Below, piece after piece: positions 1-8,597 of a DNA stretch of 46,456 nt; within the stretch, counting starts at the first letter, position 1, and each line of letters begins with the position of its first letter. Source of the stretch: Gammaproteobacteria bacterium (GTDB lineage: Bacteria > Pseudomonadota > Gammaproteobacteria > HTCC5015); contig JANQRI010000053.1 of NCBI GenBank assembly GCA_028284675.1, forward strand, positions 1 to 46,456, in the 5' to 3' direction. The notes beneath the pieces were generated by a model. It ran no database searches, was not told where the DNA came from, and saw nothing but the letters and a program-made list of their open reading frames with translations. The translations under genes and the position numbers were made by a program.

Positions 1-300
1 GGCACCGTTAAAATTGTTAAACGGCGTATTGCTTGGCGTCATCCGCGTCGGATTCACAGGTTTGTCCAGCATCGACGGACGCGTCATTAATTGAGGGCCG
101 CCCTGGATCGCTTTCGGGCTGCCCGCGATTAGCACCGGATAGCGCAGTTTTTGATTTAAATGGGCATTCTGCCGCTGCGATTCCTGTAGTATCTGGTCGC
201 TTAGCAAGCGTGACGCAACATCGTTGGCCTGCTGCTTACTTTGGGATTGTGTGTTATTCGGCTTGGCAATAAAAATACTGCCTGTATCTTGAATACTCAT
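1..300 (-). CDS. Hypothetical protein, N-terminal 100 residues (runs off left edge)
   Basis: An uninterrupted minus-strand reading frame starts at the ATG at 300-298 (MSIQDTGSIFIAKPNN) and is still open at base 1, so the C-terminus lies outside the window. The visible part is rich in Gln, Asn and Pro, has no hydrophobic segment and matches no family I recognise. It lies 22 bp downstream of the stop of the next minus-strand gene, so the two are probably co-transcribed. No strong Shine-Dalgarno is visible. It is called because the frame stays open, the context fits an operon, and the composition is protein-like. Confidence 0.5.
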   Translation of the reverse strand, partial: MSIQDTGSIFIAKPNNTQSQSKQQANDVASRLLSDQILQESQRQNAHLNQKLRYPVLIAGSPKAIQGGPQLMTRPSMLDKPVNPTRMTPSNTPFNNFNGA

Positions 301-322
301 TAACTGCTGTTCTTAAATACAA

Positions 323-1381
323 CTATTTCGCGGCTACAAACTGCCGATACTTTTCTTCCAGTTCGGTTTTGAGTTGCGTTAATTTCGTGGCCGCCTGTTC
401 GGCTGTTTCCGAACCAATACCAACAATTTGCCATTCAAGCCCATCAGCAAACCGCTCATCTTGCTGCAGCTGTGTAATCACCTGCTCAATTGAATCATTC
501 AGGCGCTGCATTGCGACCGGATTTTTAAAAAGCTGTTGTAATAACAATTCGGAATTGCGCTTTTCGGATTTTTGATCCACATAACCATATTCGGTTGAAA
601 CACCGCTCGGTAGACTGGACAAAATGCTGTAAAGATCGAGCACTGACGGCAGATCGCTTTGGCTGATCGGCTTCTCTTTAAACACCAGCGCCGTAACATC
701 GTTAATCATGCGCTGCATCTGCGCATCGGCAATGCCGACGGGCGCCTGTAGCTTTATCGGCAACAGCTCATCCGCTAATGCCTGCAATTGCTCAGGGCCG
801 GCATCCGGGTACTTTTTTTCCAAATTAATAAATAATTCATGTTGCTTTGTTTGGTCAGGAATACTTCCAAACATCATTTCCAGCGGGTTATCTGCCTGTA
901 TCGCAGCAGTAACTGCAACATGTTGCTCCGGCGTAAAGTAACCGTTAATTTCACCACGCTGATACCCAATCACGTTGCCTTGCTCATCAGTCACTGGATC
1001 ATACAGATCAGCCAATAACGGTAATAACGCCGCCTCCTGAGAACCATCCGGTGCAACTCGATTAAAGTTTTCGAGATCAAACACTGCCTGTGTAAACGGC
1101 TCCCGAGCCTGTTCATATTCATGCGTCTCAGAATACAGCGCGGCCGCATCCTCGATCACACTGCCGATGTTATCGCTGTTGGAGTACACAATCACCGGAC
1201 TGTCCTGAGGCTGCTGTTCACTATTAAGCAGGTTATATAGCTTGCTGTTCAGCTCCTGTATTGTGTCGGCACGAATCACCGGTTTATCCTCAGGCAGCTG
1301 ATCCTGATTCAGATTTATACTGATATTTGAAGCTGACGATATCTCAGACATACTGGCTGCTTTGCAGGTAATAGAAAGCAT
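323..1381 (-). CDS. Hypothetical protein, about 342-352 aa
   Basis: The frame is open for 352 codons on the minus strand. Two starts are possible: ATG at 1381, and ATG at 1351 (residue 11, MSEISSASNIS). The second gives a more natural N-terminus, but neither has a clear ribosome binding site. The protein is acidic and mostly helical in appearance, with no signal peptide, membrane segment or recognisable catalytic motif. The C-terminal 100 residues (LLLQQLFKNPVAMQRLND onward, then a Glu/Lys/Gln-rich end) could form a coiled coil. It lies upstream of the partial gene at the left edge and 105 bp downstream of mutM. I do not recognise the family. Protein-like composition and length support a real gene. 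Confidence 0.7.
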   Translation of the reverse strand: MLSITCKAASMSEISSASNISINLNQDQLPEDKPVIRADTIQELNSKLYNLLNSEQQPQDSPVIVYSNSDNIGSVIEDAAALYSETHEYEQAREPFTQAVFDLENFNRVAPDGSQEAALLPLLADLYDPVTDEQGNVIGYQRGEINGYFTPEQHVAVTAAIQADNPLEMMFGSIPDQTKQHELFINLEKKYPDAGPEQLQALADELLPIKLQAPVGIADAQMQRMINDVTALVFKEKPISQSDLPSVLDLYSILSSLPSGVSTEYGYVDQKSEKRNSELLLQQLFKNPVAMQRLNDSIEQVITQLQQDERFADGLEWQIVGIGSETAEQAATKLTQLKTELEEKYRQFVAAK

Positions 1382-1486
1382 AAGGATAACGGTTGCCGCC
1401 CCCGCCAGCTATATAACGTTCAGTCTACAGAATTTTGTTTCAGAACCGGTCGGGGCTATTACTTTGGGAGTATGTAATCAAAAATA

Positions 1487-2302
1487 TTAACGTTGACACT
1501 CAGTACAATAGTAACTCGCGCGCTGGCCTATCGACAGAAGCCGTACAGGCTTTTTACAAACACAGCAAGGCTGGCCGGCACGCTGATAAACACGCAATTG
1601 TTGCCGGAAATACCCCGGATTACCGTCACCGTTGACGAAATCACGCAAGGTTGTGCCACCCTGCTCGATCGCTGCATGCAATACATTTTTGATAGCTGTT
1701 ACCAGCGCCTCATAACGCTCGAATGATATTTTACCGGCCTGTCGCAACGGATGGATACCGGCTAAAAACAATGCTTCATTCGCATAGATATTGCCGACGC
1801 CGGTTACCACTGTTGAATTCATAATGAAATTTTTAACCGCGAGCTGCCGCTTACGGCTTTTCTCGTACAAATACCCGGCATCAAATGTATCGCTTAGCGG
1901 TTCCGGCCCGAGAGTTTTTAATAATTTATGTTGCCCGGGTTCACCTGAAGTCCACAGTACGGAACCGAATTTACGCGGATCATGATAACGCAATACTCTG
2001 CCGTTATTGATCAGCCAGTCAATATGATCATGCTTGCGTATTTCGGAATTCGATTTGACAATACGTAAACTGCCGGACATTCCCAGATGTATCAGCATAT
2101 GGCCATGATCAAAACCGAAAACCAGATATTTCCCGCGGCGCGTTATATCCAGAATTTTTTGACCCGATAAATGATTTTTTAAGCGGGCCGGTACCGGCCA
2201 GCGCAACTGCCGGTTACGCACCGCTACCGTTTCGATCGATTTATTTTTCAGGTAAGGCAGTATACCCCGGCGGGTGGTTTCAACTTCAGGCAACTCAGGC
2301 AT
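1487..2302 (-). CDS. mutM: Formamidopyrimidine-DNA glycosylase
   Basis: Base-excision repair enzyme (Fpg) that removes 8-oxoguanine and other oxidised purines and nicks the strand by beta/delta elimination. The N-terminus MPELPEVETTRRG carries catalytic Pro2 and Glu3, Lys is conserved in the N-terminal domain, and the helix-two-turn-helix region (NFIMNSTVVTGVGNIYANEA) is intact. The C-terminal zinc finger has four Cys (CCVCKKP...YYCTEC). The length, 271 aa, is normal. The start is fixed because Pro must be residue 2. It lies 8 bp after the DUF4340 gene and is probably the last gene of the ABC-export operon. Nothing suggests loss of function. Confidence 0.97.
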   Translation of the reverse strand: MPELPEVETTRRGILPYLKNKSIETVAVRNRQLRWPVPARLKNHLSGQKILDITRRGKYLVFGFDHGHMLIHLGMSGSLRIVKSNSEIRKHDHIDWLINNGRVLRYHDPRKFGSVLWTSGEPGQHKLLKTLGPEPLSDTFDAGYLYEKSRKRQLAVKNFIMNSTVVTGVGNIYANEALFLAGIHPLRQAGKISFERYEALVTAIKNVLHAAIEQGGTTLRDFVNGDGNPGYFRQQLRVYQRAGQPCCVCKKPVRLLSIGQRASYYCTECQR

Positions 2303-2310
2303 CAGAACCG

Positions 2311-3216
2311 CTACTCAGTTACTGCCTGATCTGTTTTGTCTTCGGTGTTTTCCACCACTGCCGGCTCAGGCATGGCAAGCATTTCTGCCAAAACAGTCTC
2401 ACTAAGATTGTACTTTAAACCAAGATCACCCCGGTATAGCGCCGCAATACCTTCTTTATCGGTCACTGAATAACGAATGCGGTTACCGTCTTCAAGTGTG
2501 AGGATAATATGCTGTCGGGTATCCGGCATTTCCAACGGCCGATGTTCAATATAAACCGCCTGTGCATTCCGCCATCTGTCAACCCAACCCTGCAAATCAT
2601 CTGCACTCAAATGGGGAATATCCGGCTCGATTCGCCAGCCGCTTTCCTGTTTGACCACACTGAAATTGTTTAATGTAAACCGTGTCACCGATGACTGGTC
2701 CGGCAATAAACCACTGTCCACCAGGCTGCCTATATCACTGGTGATCAGCGGATAAATCGTATCCTCAATCAGGTGCAGGGTTGCACCGGACAATAAATAA
2801 CGTTTATTGTTTAGCGGTGCGGTATCACCAAAAAGAAACTGATTTTGGTCGAAATCGACCACTGCCTGTGGCGGCTCAAGACCAAACTCGGTCAGATTTT
2901 TTCCACTCACATCATATTGAGAAAGACTGGGTGCGCTCAGCAAATTCAATACACTGTTTACCCGGAATGTATTCGCCGCCACCTGAAAAGGCGCAATAAT
3001 TTCCCAAGCGGTTTCTTTTTTATGCAATTCGATGTCAGGTCGTCCGTTTGTTTTGATTTTTATTTTTTTAATATCGTTTTTATCGAGCCCGGATACTGTC
3101 TGGCTGCTACCCGATTCATCACCCGGGTTCTGCCACAGAACGGTCGCAACAATCACCGCAATACCGGCCAAACCGATGTTGATAAACGTGCGTTTACCAA
3201 GAAGACTTTCTGCCAT
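2311..3216 (-). CDS. DUF4340 domain protein of a GldA/F/G-type ABC system
   Basis: A 301-aa protein with a short cytoplasmic N-terminus, one membrane segment at about residues 11-29 (INIGLAGIAVIVATVLW) and a large, probably periplasmic, domain. The pattern KIKIKTNGRPDIELHKKE...WEIIAPFQVAAN is typical of DUF4340, which is often encoded next to GldG-like ABC auxiliary proteins. The exact role is unknown; in the family it is presumed to belong to an envelope export complex. The start ATG is 2 bp after the stop of the GldG-like gene, so translation is probably coupled. The mutM start follows after 8 bp. The family call rests on motif memory plus the neighbours. Confidence 0.85.
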   Translation of the reverse strand: MAESLLGKRTFINIGLAGIAVIVATVLWQNPGDESGSSQTVSGLDKNDIKKIKIKTNGRPDIELHKKETAWEIIAPFQVAANTFRVNSVLNLLSAPSLSQYDVSGKNLTEFGLEPPQAVVDFDQNQFLFGDTAPLNNKRYLLSGATLHLIEDTIYPLITSDIGSLVDSGLLPDQSSVTRFTLNNFSVVKQESGWRIEPDIPHLSADDLQGWVDRWRNAQAVYIEHRPLEMPDTRQHIILTLEDGNRIRYSVTDKEGIAALYRGDLGLKYNLSETVLAEMLAMPEPAVVENTEDKTDQAVTE

Positions 3217-3218
3217 AT

Positions 3219-4625
3219 TTATTTCTTACGCCGCCGCAACCAGATAATCAAGCCGGCGCTGACCAGCCCGAACGGAATGACCAATAAAAACAACACAGCA
3301 ATCACAATAAGCTGCACATTACTGAGCTGCAATTGTGTATCCGGTGCACTGACCGGTTTGATATCAATCAGGTCATCATCATGACTGAGCCAATTGATAA
3401 TATTCAGACCCAGCTCCAGATTACCACCATTGCCGAGATATGCATTTGACAGAAAATCACCATCCCCGACCACTGCTACTCGCTGCCCGCCAGTCGATGA
3501 CCGCGCTTCGTTATTATCCAACCGATCCGGATCAGTCTCAGGTTTTTCAATAACACGGCTTAAACTCAGGCCAAGTGTGACCGGCCCCAGCACTTCCGTG
3601 GTATTTTCATCATACTGAATCCTGCCGCTGATTGGGCCGGTTTCTGTCCAGCTACGCGGCAGGGTTTGTAAAAAAGCCTGTTCACTAAACCCAAGCTGAT
3701 CAACTTGTGCATCGTAACGTATGCCGGCAGCTTGCGGAAACAACGTGAATTGAGCGAAATCCGGGGTTACCGGTGTTTGCGGATAATTCAGTACCAGTGC
3801 AAAATCCGGCTGACTGATACCAAACAACTGAGTGGTTGCATCCACTACCTTTCCCGGCAATTGCGATATACCGATATACTCTGCCAAAGCCTCCAGACCA
3901 AATAGGTTATCCGGTTCAAGCAACCACAACATATTACCGCCGCGTTCTAGGTACTCTTTAATTAATTTCACCTCACCATCCAGATAATTAGTCTGGGGGC
4001 TGGCGATCACCAGCACATGGGTGTTATCCGGGATCTCAGCCTGCTCCAATAAACTCAATACCTGTATATTAAAACCCTTATCACTTAAACGCCGCGCAAA
4101 ATCGCTGAGGGCATGATTGGCAACGTCATTCGGATCGCGTTCTCCGTGCCCGCTTAAAAATACAATCCAACGCTCACCGCTACGCAGCAAGCGCTGTAAT
4201 GCATTGGTAAAATTCTGCTCACTGAGCTGTTGCAGACGCTCCTGCTTCCCCTGATATTCAATCAACAACTCTCCGGCACTGCCAATACTCAATGCACGCG
4301 CCTGCGCAGGGTTGAGATCCGGGTTGATAAAATCAAGATTCAAATCATTTTTATAACGCCGATAGCGTTCAACCAGTTCACGGATCGCATTGCGGGTCAC
4401 CTCATCCTCACCGATATAAACACTGACCTTAACCGGCCCGGCAAGCTGATCAAGCACCACCCGGCTGGAATCGCTTAAGGTATTACGGTTACTCGCAGAC
4501 CAGTCAAACTGTGTACTGTAACGCACACTCAACCAGCCAAGCATGCCAACAACAAGTACCAGCAACAGGTAATAAATGATATTTTGAAATAGCAACTTTC
4601 GTTGCTTGCTCTTATCAGAATGCAT
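3219..4625 (-). CDS. GldG-like ABC transporter auxiliary protein
   Basis: Predicted membrane-anchored substrate-binding or auxiliary component of an ABC-2 exporter. One membrane segment lies near the N-terminus (IIYYLLLVLVVGMLGWLSV) and a second at the C-terminus (VLFLLVIPFGLVSAGLIIWL), followed by an Arg/Lys tail. The large domain between has the features of the GldG/ABC-auxiliary family: VKVSVYIGEDE, FLSGHGERDP, and LVIASPQTNYLDGEVKLIKEYLERGG followed by MLWLL. An upstream ATG at 4700 keeps the frame open but would overlap the permease gene by 59 bp. ATG 4625 (MHSDKSKQRK) is 16 bp after the permease stop and places the first membrane segment at the N-terminus, so I prefer it; the product is 468 aa. 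Confidence 0.87.
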   Translation of the reverse strand: MHSDKSKQRKLLFQNIIYYLLLVLVVGMLGWLSVRYSTQFDWSASNRNTLSDSSRVVLDQLAGPVKVSVYIGEDEVTRNAIRELVERYRRYKNDLNLDFINPDLNPAQARALSIGSAGELLIEYQGKQERLQQLSEQNFTNALQRLLRSGERWIVFLSGHGERDPNDVANHALSDFARRLSDKGFNIQVLSLLEQAEIPDNTHVLVIASPQTNYLDGEVKLIKEYLERGGNMLWLLEPDNLFGLEALAEYIGISQLPGKVVDATTQLFGISQPDFALVLNYPQTPVTPDFAQFTLFPQAAGIRYDAQVDQLGFSEQAFLQTLPRSWTETGPISGRIQYDENTTEVLGPVTLGLSLSRVIEKPETDPDRLDNNEARSSTGGQRVAVVGDGDFLSNAYLGNGGNLELGLNIINWLSHDDDLIDIKPVSAPDTQLQLSNVQLIVIAVLFLLVIPFGLVSAGLIIWLRRRKK

Positions 4626-4641
4626 CAGATCATACCGATAT

Positions 4642-5394
4642 TTACGCCTGAACCCGCTCTGCATCCAACCGGCGTACCGCCAACAGAATAAACAGGCCAA
4701 TCATCAATAAATAATAAACAATGTCGCCGGTATCAATTAAGCCACGATGAAAGCTTTCCTGGTGGTGCACGATCGACAACCAGGCAAGCACCTCAGCTCC
4801 TTCTTCTCCTGCTTTCGCAGCCCAGTTAACGACCCATAGCATAAATAAAATACCGAAAGTCAGTACTGCCGCGACAGTTGGGTGATCGGTTAAACAGGAA
4901 ACATATAAACCAATCGCAATAAACGCGAATAACATCAACGCCAAGCCAAGCGCACCAGCCAGAATCTGACCATAATCCAGGTCAGTGCCCAAATTTAAAG
5001 AGAGTGCCATCAATAACGGCAGGCTGATTACCAGCAATACAAACACCGCCAAAGCACAAAATTTACCCAGCACAATATCGGTCACGGATAACGGCGAAGA
5101 CATTAATAATGCCAGGGTTTTACTACGCCGCTCTTCGCTGATTAAGCGCATCGTCATTAACGGCATCACCAGCAACAATAAAATACCAAGCAGGCCAAAC
5201 AACGGCACAACCGCTATGTCAGTTAAACCCGGCGCGCCATCAATACCCGCCAATCTGGGCTGAATCAATACAAAGTTATCAACCTGAATCAAAAACACCC
5301 AGGCCATGATGCCCTGCAACACCCCAAGAATACACCAGGCCAGAGGTGACAAAAACATAGAGCGCAGTTCGCGCAAGGCGATTGTGACAATCAT
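4642..5394 (-). CDS. ABC-2 type transporter permease (GldF-like)
   Basis: A 250-aa polytopic inner-membrane protein with about six hydrophobic segments (first at LAWCILGVLQGIMAWVFLI, last at IVYYLLMIGLFILLAVRRL). Between segments 2 and 3 it carries the cytoplasmic stretch SEERRSKTLALLMSSPLS, typical of ABC-2/NosY/GldF permeases. Its ATG overlaps the stop of the ATPase gene by 4 bp (ATGA), and the GldG-like gene follows, so ATPase, permease and auxiliary protein are encoded in order. The substrate is unknown. In gliding Bacteroidetes the homologous set is linked to motility, but proteobacterial versions have no assigned cargo. Confidence 0.9.
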   Translation of the reverse strand: MIVTIALRELRSMFLSPLAWCILGVLQGIMAWVFLIQVDNFVLIQPRLAGIDGAPGLTDIAVVPLFGLLGILLLLVMPLMTMRLISEERRSKTLALLMSSPLSVTDIVLGKFCALAVFVLLVISLPLLMALSLNLGTDLDYGQILAGALGLALMLFAFIAIGLYVSCLTDHPTVAAVLTFGILFMLWVVNWAAKAGEEGAEVLAWLSIVHHQESFHRGLIDTGDIVYYLLMIGLFILLAVRRLDAERVQA

Positions 5395-6350
5395 GCAGCC
5401 TGCTCCTGATCCGCCGCATCAACACTGGTAAGCTGAACAAAAATCTGCTCTAAAGAACGGGTTTCCGGTGTGAGTTCAGTCAAACCCCAGCTTTGTTCCA
5501 CACTCATTCGGACTATTGTCTCCGCGGGCGAGGCGTCGGGATTAAAATGGACACGAAAACGCCCGTCTGCAAGCATTTCCACCGCCTCAACCAAATCAAT
5601 CGCCTGCAATATATCCGCTGCAGGCGGTTTATTAAACGCAAGCAACAAACTGCCTGAGCGCATACGTTTGTTAAGATCGTCGATACTTTCGTTAAAAACC
5701 AATTCGCCCTGGCGAATAATCTGCACCCGGTTACAAACCATCTGCACCTCAGGCAAAATATGAGTTGATAAAATCACGCCATGATCTTTACCGAGCTCTT
5801 TGATCAACATTCTGATCTCCCGAATCTGAATGGGGTCCAGCCCCACGGTAGGCTCGTCGAGTACAACGATGTCGGGGGAATGAATAATCGCCTGCGCAAT
5901 TGCGACCCGCTGCTGATAACCTTTGGAAAGATTGCCGACCAGGCGTGATCCGGTGTCCTGCAAACCGCAACGCTGTTTTGTGGTATCCAGTGCCTCGGTT
6001 AATGCGGAGTTCGCTATTCTGCGCAGCTTGCCGCAATACAGCAAATATTCATCCACTGTCAGTTCCGGATAGATCGGCGGCTGCTCAGGCAAAAAACCGA
6101 TTTGTTGTTTGGCCGCTATTGGATTTTCCAACAAATCAACACCGTTAATCAGAATCTCACCGGCGGAAGGGGCCAGAGTACCGCAAAGCATTTGCATGGT
6201 TGTCGACTTACCCGCACCGTTCGGCCCGAGAAACCCCAATATCTCGCCTTTGCGAAGATCAAAGCTGACATTATTGACCGCATGCAGCGAACCATACTGT
6301 CTGCTTAATCCGGTAACCTCTATCAATTTTTCGTTAGCAGGATTCGCCAT
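5391..6350 (-). CDS. ABC transporter ATP-binding protein (GldA-like)
   Basis: ATPase subunit that powers the exporter encoded downstream. All nucleotide-binding motifs are present: Walker A GPNGAGKST at residues 42-50, signature LSKGYQQ at 141-147, Walker B IVVLDEP at 161-167, D-loop GLDP, and switch His197 in STH. The roughly 85-residue C-terminal extension after the ATPase core is usual for drug/export-type ABC-2 ATPases. The ATG at 6350 has an AAGGA ribosome site 5-6 bp upstream. It is the first gene of the minus-strand operon ATPase-permease-GldG-DUF4340-mutM and is divergent from the HyuA-like gene. Confidence 0.95.
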   Translation of the reverse strand: MANPANEKLIEVTGLSRQYGSLHAVNNVSFDLRKGEILGFLGPNGAGKSTTMQMLCGTLAPSAGEILINGVDLLENPIAAKQQIGFLPEQPPIYPELTVDEYLLYCGKLRRIANSALTEALDTTKQRCGLQDTGSRLVGNLSKGYQQRVAIAQAIIHSPDIVVLDEPTVGLDPIQIREIRMLIKELGKDHGVILSTHILPEVQMVCNRVQIIRQGELVFNESIDDLNKRMRSGSLLLAFNKPPAADILQAIDLVEAVEMLADGRFRVHFNPDASPAETIVRMSVEQSWGLTELTPETRSLEQIFVQLTSVDAADQEQAA

Positions 6351-6451
6351 GTTATCCTTTTACCAAGCTGCCTGAAAAAACGCGCTCAAAATCGATCAGC
6401 AATGATAATAAACCGAAAAAAAATAACAAGCCTGAAAAGGATACTTATACG
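6351..6451. promoter_or_regulatory. Divergent intergenic region, ABC operon / hyuA-like gene
   Basis: A 101-bp spacer between two genes that start in opposite directions, so it must hold both promoters. Each gene has an aaaaggata-type ribosome site at its own edge (6351-6361 on minus, about 6434-6443 on plus). The middle is A-rich. I see no convincing operator or sigma-70 box pair. Confidence 0.55.
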
Positions 6452-8428
6452 ATGCGGTTTCTTGGCGTAGATACCGGCGGCACATTTACTGACTTCGTAT
6501 ACTTTGATGGTTCGGTGCTGCGAATACATAAAGTACTGTCAAACCCCGGACAACCTGAGCAGGCTATTCTGCAGGGAATTGACGACCTCGGCCTGGAAAC
6601 TTCCGGGCTGCAACTGATACATGGCTCAACAGTTGCAACCAACGCATTACTGGAAGGCAAAGGCGCAGCAACCGCATACATCACCAACACAGGCTTCACA
6701 GATATATTGAGCATTGGCCGTCAGGCCAGAACCGAATTATACAATCTTACCCCCACTCCCCCGGCACCACCGGTGCCCCAGGAGCTTTGTTTTGGGCTCA
6801 ACACCCGACAATGCGCCGATGGGAGGATCACGAGCAGTATCACAGCAATTGAGCTGGAAGCGCTTGTCGCGAAACTCTCAGGGCTGAATATTAAAGCAGT
6901 TGCGATTAATCTGCTTTTTTCATTCCTGGACAGCCAACAGGAACAATTTATTGCCCAAGCACTGCCTGAGCATTTGTTCATTTCCTGTTCTTCCGATGTG
7001 TTGCCCGAATACCGTGAATATGAACGCGGTATCGCAACCTGGATAAACGCGAGCCTGAGCCCGTTAATGCAGCATTATTTGGCGGGACTCGCAAAGAAAC
7101 TTAAAAAGACCTCTATCTCGGTGATGCAAAGCAACGGCGGCACCATGACTGCCGAACGCGCCGGCCAACAGGCCGTGCAGCTGTTGCTGTCAGGCCCGGC
7201 CGGTGGCCTGATGGGTGCCCGGGCAATGGCTGCCTGCGCCGGCCACGATAAACTTCTGACATTCGATATGGGCGGTACTTCAACCGATGTTGCGTTGATA
7301 CAGGGCGATATTCAGCTGACAACCGAAGGGCAAATCGGCCGTTATCCGATCGCGATACCAATGGTCGACATGCATACCATCGGGGCCGGTGGCGGTTCAA
7401 TCGCGACGGCTGATGCCGGCGGACTGCTGCATGTTGGTCCCGAATCGGCCGGCGCAATGCCGGGCCCGGCCTGCTATGGGCAGGGCGGCAAATCGGCAAC
7501 TGTAACTGATGCCAATGTCATGCTCGGTCGCCTGCCGGCTTCAGCTAACCCCGGTGGCAACCTTCAACTCAACCCTGAGCTGGCCTTTAAAGCGATCGAT
7601 AAACTCGCCCGACAACTCAGCATGGGCCCGATACAAACAGCGGCAGGTATACTGGCGGTAGCCAATGAGCATATGGCTCAGGCACTGCGTGTGATATCGG
7701 TTGAGCGCGGCGCCGATATCTCGGACCATACTCTGGTATCATTTGGCGGCGCCGGCGGACTGCATGTTTGCGCACTGGCGGAATTAATCAATATGCGCTC
7801 TGCAATGATTCCGGCTCATGGCGGTGTACTATCCGCACTCGGCATGCTGCTGGCACCGCGGCAGCGTCTATTATCAAAAACCGTCAATGGCTTACTGGAA
7901 AAAATTTCCGATCAGGCTGTTAACCGGGAATTCGATAAACTACAAAAGAAGGCTGAGCTGGAACTCGCAGCCGAAGGTATATCAGCGCAGGACCTATCAA
8001 GCCGCTATTCGATCGATTTACGTTATAGAGGCCAGTCATACGCGCTTGAACTTCCATGGCATGGGTGCCGGCAGGCAACACCCGCATTCCACCGTGCACA
8101 CCATCAACGCTATGGGCATGAAATGGACCTGCCTATTGAGTTGGTCAATTTACGTATCAATGTCACCGGACCGCCCTCCAAGGTCAAAATACCTGAAATA
8201 AAGCACCCATCTGAAGAACCCAAGCCAATCATGGCTGAAGTTCATGGAGTCACAGAAGCAATACCGGTCTATCAGCGTCTGGCGTTACCGCCGGGATTCC
8301 ATTTGGCAGGACCGGCCATTATTGTGGAATCAATAGCAACAACTTTTGTAGAGGATCGCTGGACAGCCCAAGTCGATAATTTTGGTAATTTATTGCTACT
8401 GCACAACGCCAAACAACAAAAACATTAA
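6452..8428 (+). CDS. Hydantoinase/5-oxoprolinase subunit A (HyuA-like)
   Basis: Member of the ATP-dependent N-methylhydantoinase A / 5-oxoprolinase N-terminal family, which opens cyclic amides or, in the acetone-carboxylase branch, activates small carbonyl compounds. The actin-like ATPase phosphate loop DTGGTFTD sits at residues 7-14, a second nucleotide-binding stretch FDMGGTSTD at about 271-279, and LSGPAGG and GAGGGSIA are intact. The 658-aa length is near the family norm. The ATG has AAGGA upstream. Subunit A normally works with a HyuB subunit, usually adjacent; none is seen in this window. The substrate cannot be told from sequence by eye. Confidence 0.92.
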   Translation: MRFLGVDTGGTFTDFVYFDGSVLRIHKVLSNPGQPEQAILQGIDDLGLETSGLQLIHGSTVATNALLEGKGAATAYITNTGFTDILSIGRQARTELYNLTPTPPAPPVPQELCFGLNTRQCADGRITSSITAIELEALVAKLSGLNIKAVAINLLFSFLDSQQEQFIAQALPEHLFISCSSDVLPEYREYERGIATWINASLSPLMQHYLAGLAKKLKKTSISVMQSNGGTMTAERAGQQAVQLLLSGPAGGLMGARAMAACAGHDKLLTFDMGGTSTDVALIQGDIQLTTEGQIGRYPIAIPMVDMHTIGAGGGSIATADAGGLLHVGPESAGAMPGPACYGQGGKSATVTDANVMLGRLPASANPGGNLQLNPELAFKAIDKLARQLSMGPIQTAAGILAVANEHMAQALRVISVERGADISDHTLVSFGGAGGLHVCALAELINMRSAMIPAHGGVLSALGMLLAPRQRLLSKTVNGLLEKISDQAVNREFDKLQKKAELELAAEGISAQDLSSRYSIDLRYRGQSYALELPWHGCRQATPAFHRAHHQRYGHEMDLPIELVNLRINVTGPPSKVKIPEIKHPSEEPKPIMAEVHGVTEAIPVYQRLALPPGFHLAGPAIIVESIATTFVEDRWTAQVDNFGNLLLLHNAKQQKH

Positions 8429-8470
8429 TAATCAATAACTTAGAAGATTATATGGCACGATACTTATTGT

Positions 8471-8512
8471 CGTACAGGACCAATTTGTTGGACTCGCCCC
8501 TCAGACTGTACG
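8471..8512. repeat. Inverted repeat between hyuA-like gene and desaturase
   Basis: A perfect 7-bp inverted repeat, CGTACAG at 8471-8477 and CTGTACG at 8506-8512, contains a smaller nested repeat, CCAA/TTGG. It lies 42 bp after the hyuA-like stop and about 85 bp before the desaturase start. There is no U-run after it, so a simple terminator is unlikely; an operator or mRNA structure is possible. Function not established. Confidence 0.35.
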
Positions 8513-8597
8513 TATAATTGCCGCTTCGTTAAAAAGTTACATATTTGTAGCTTTTGGCGGATAACATATCAGTCTTAAATCTAAATTCGGTGATTAC

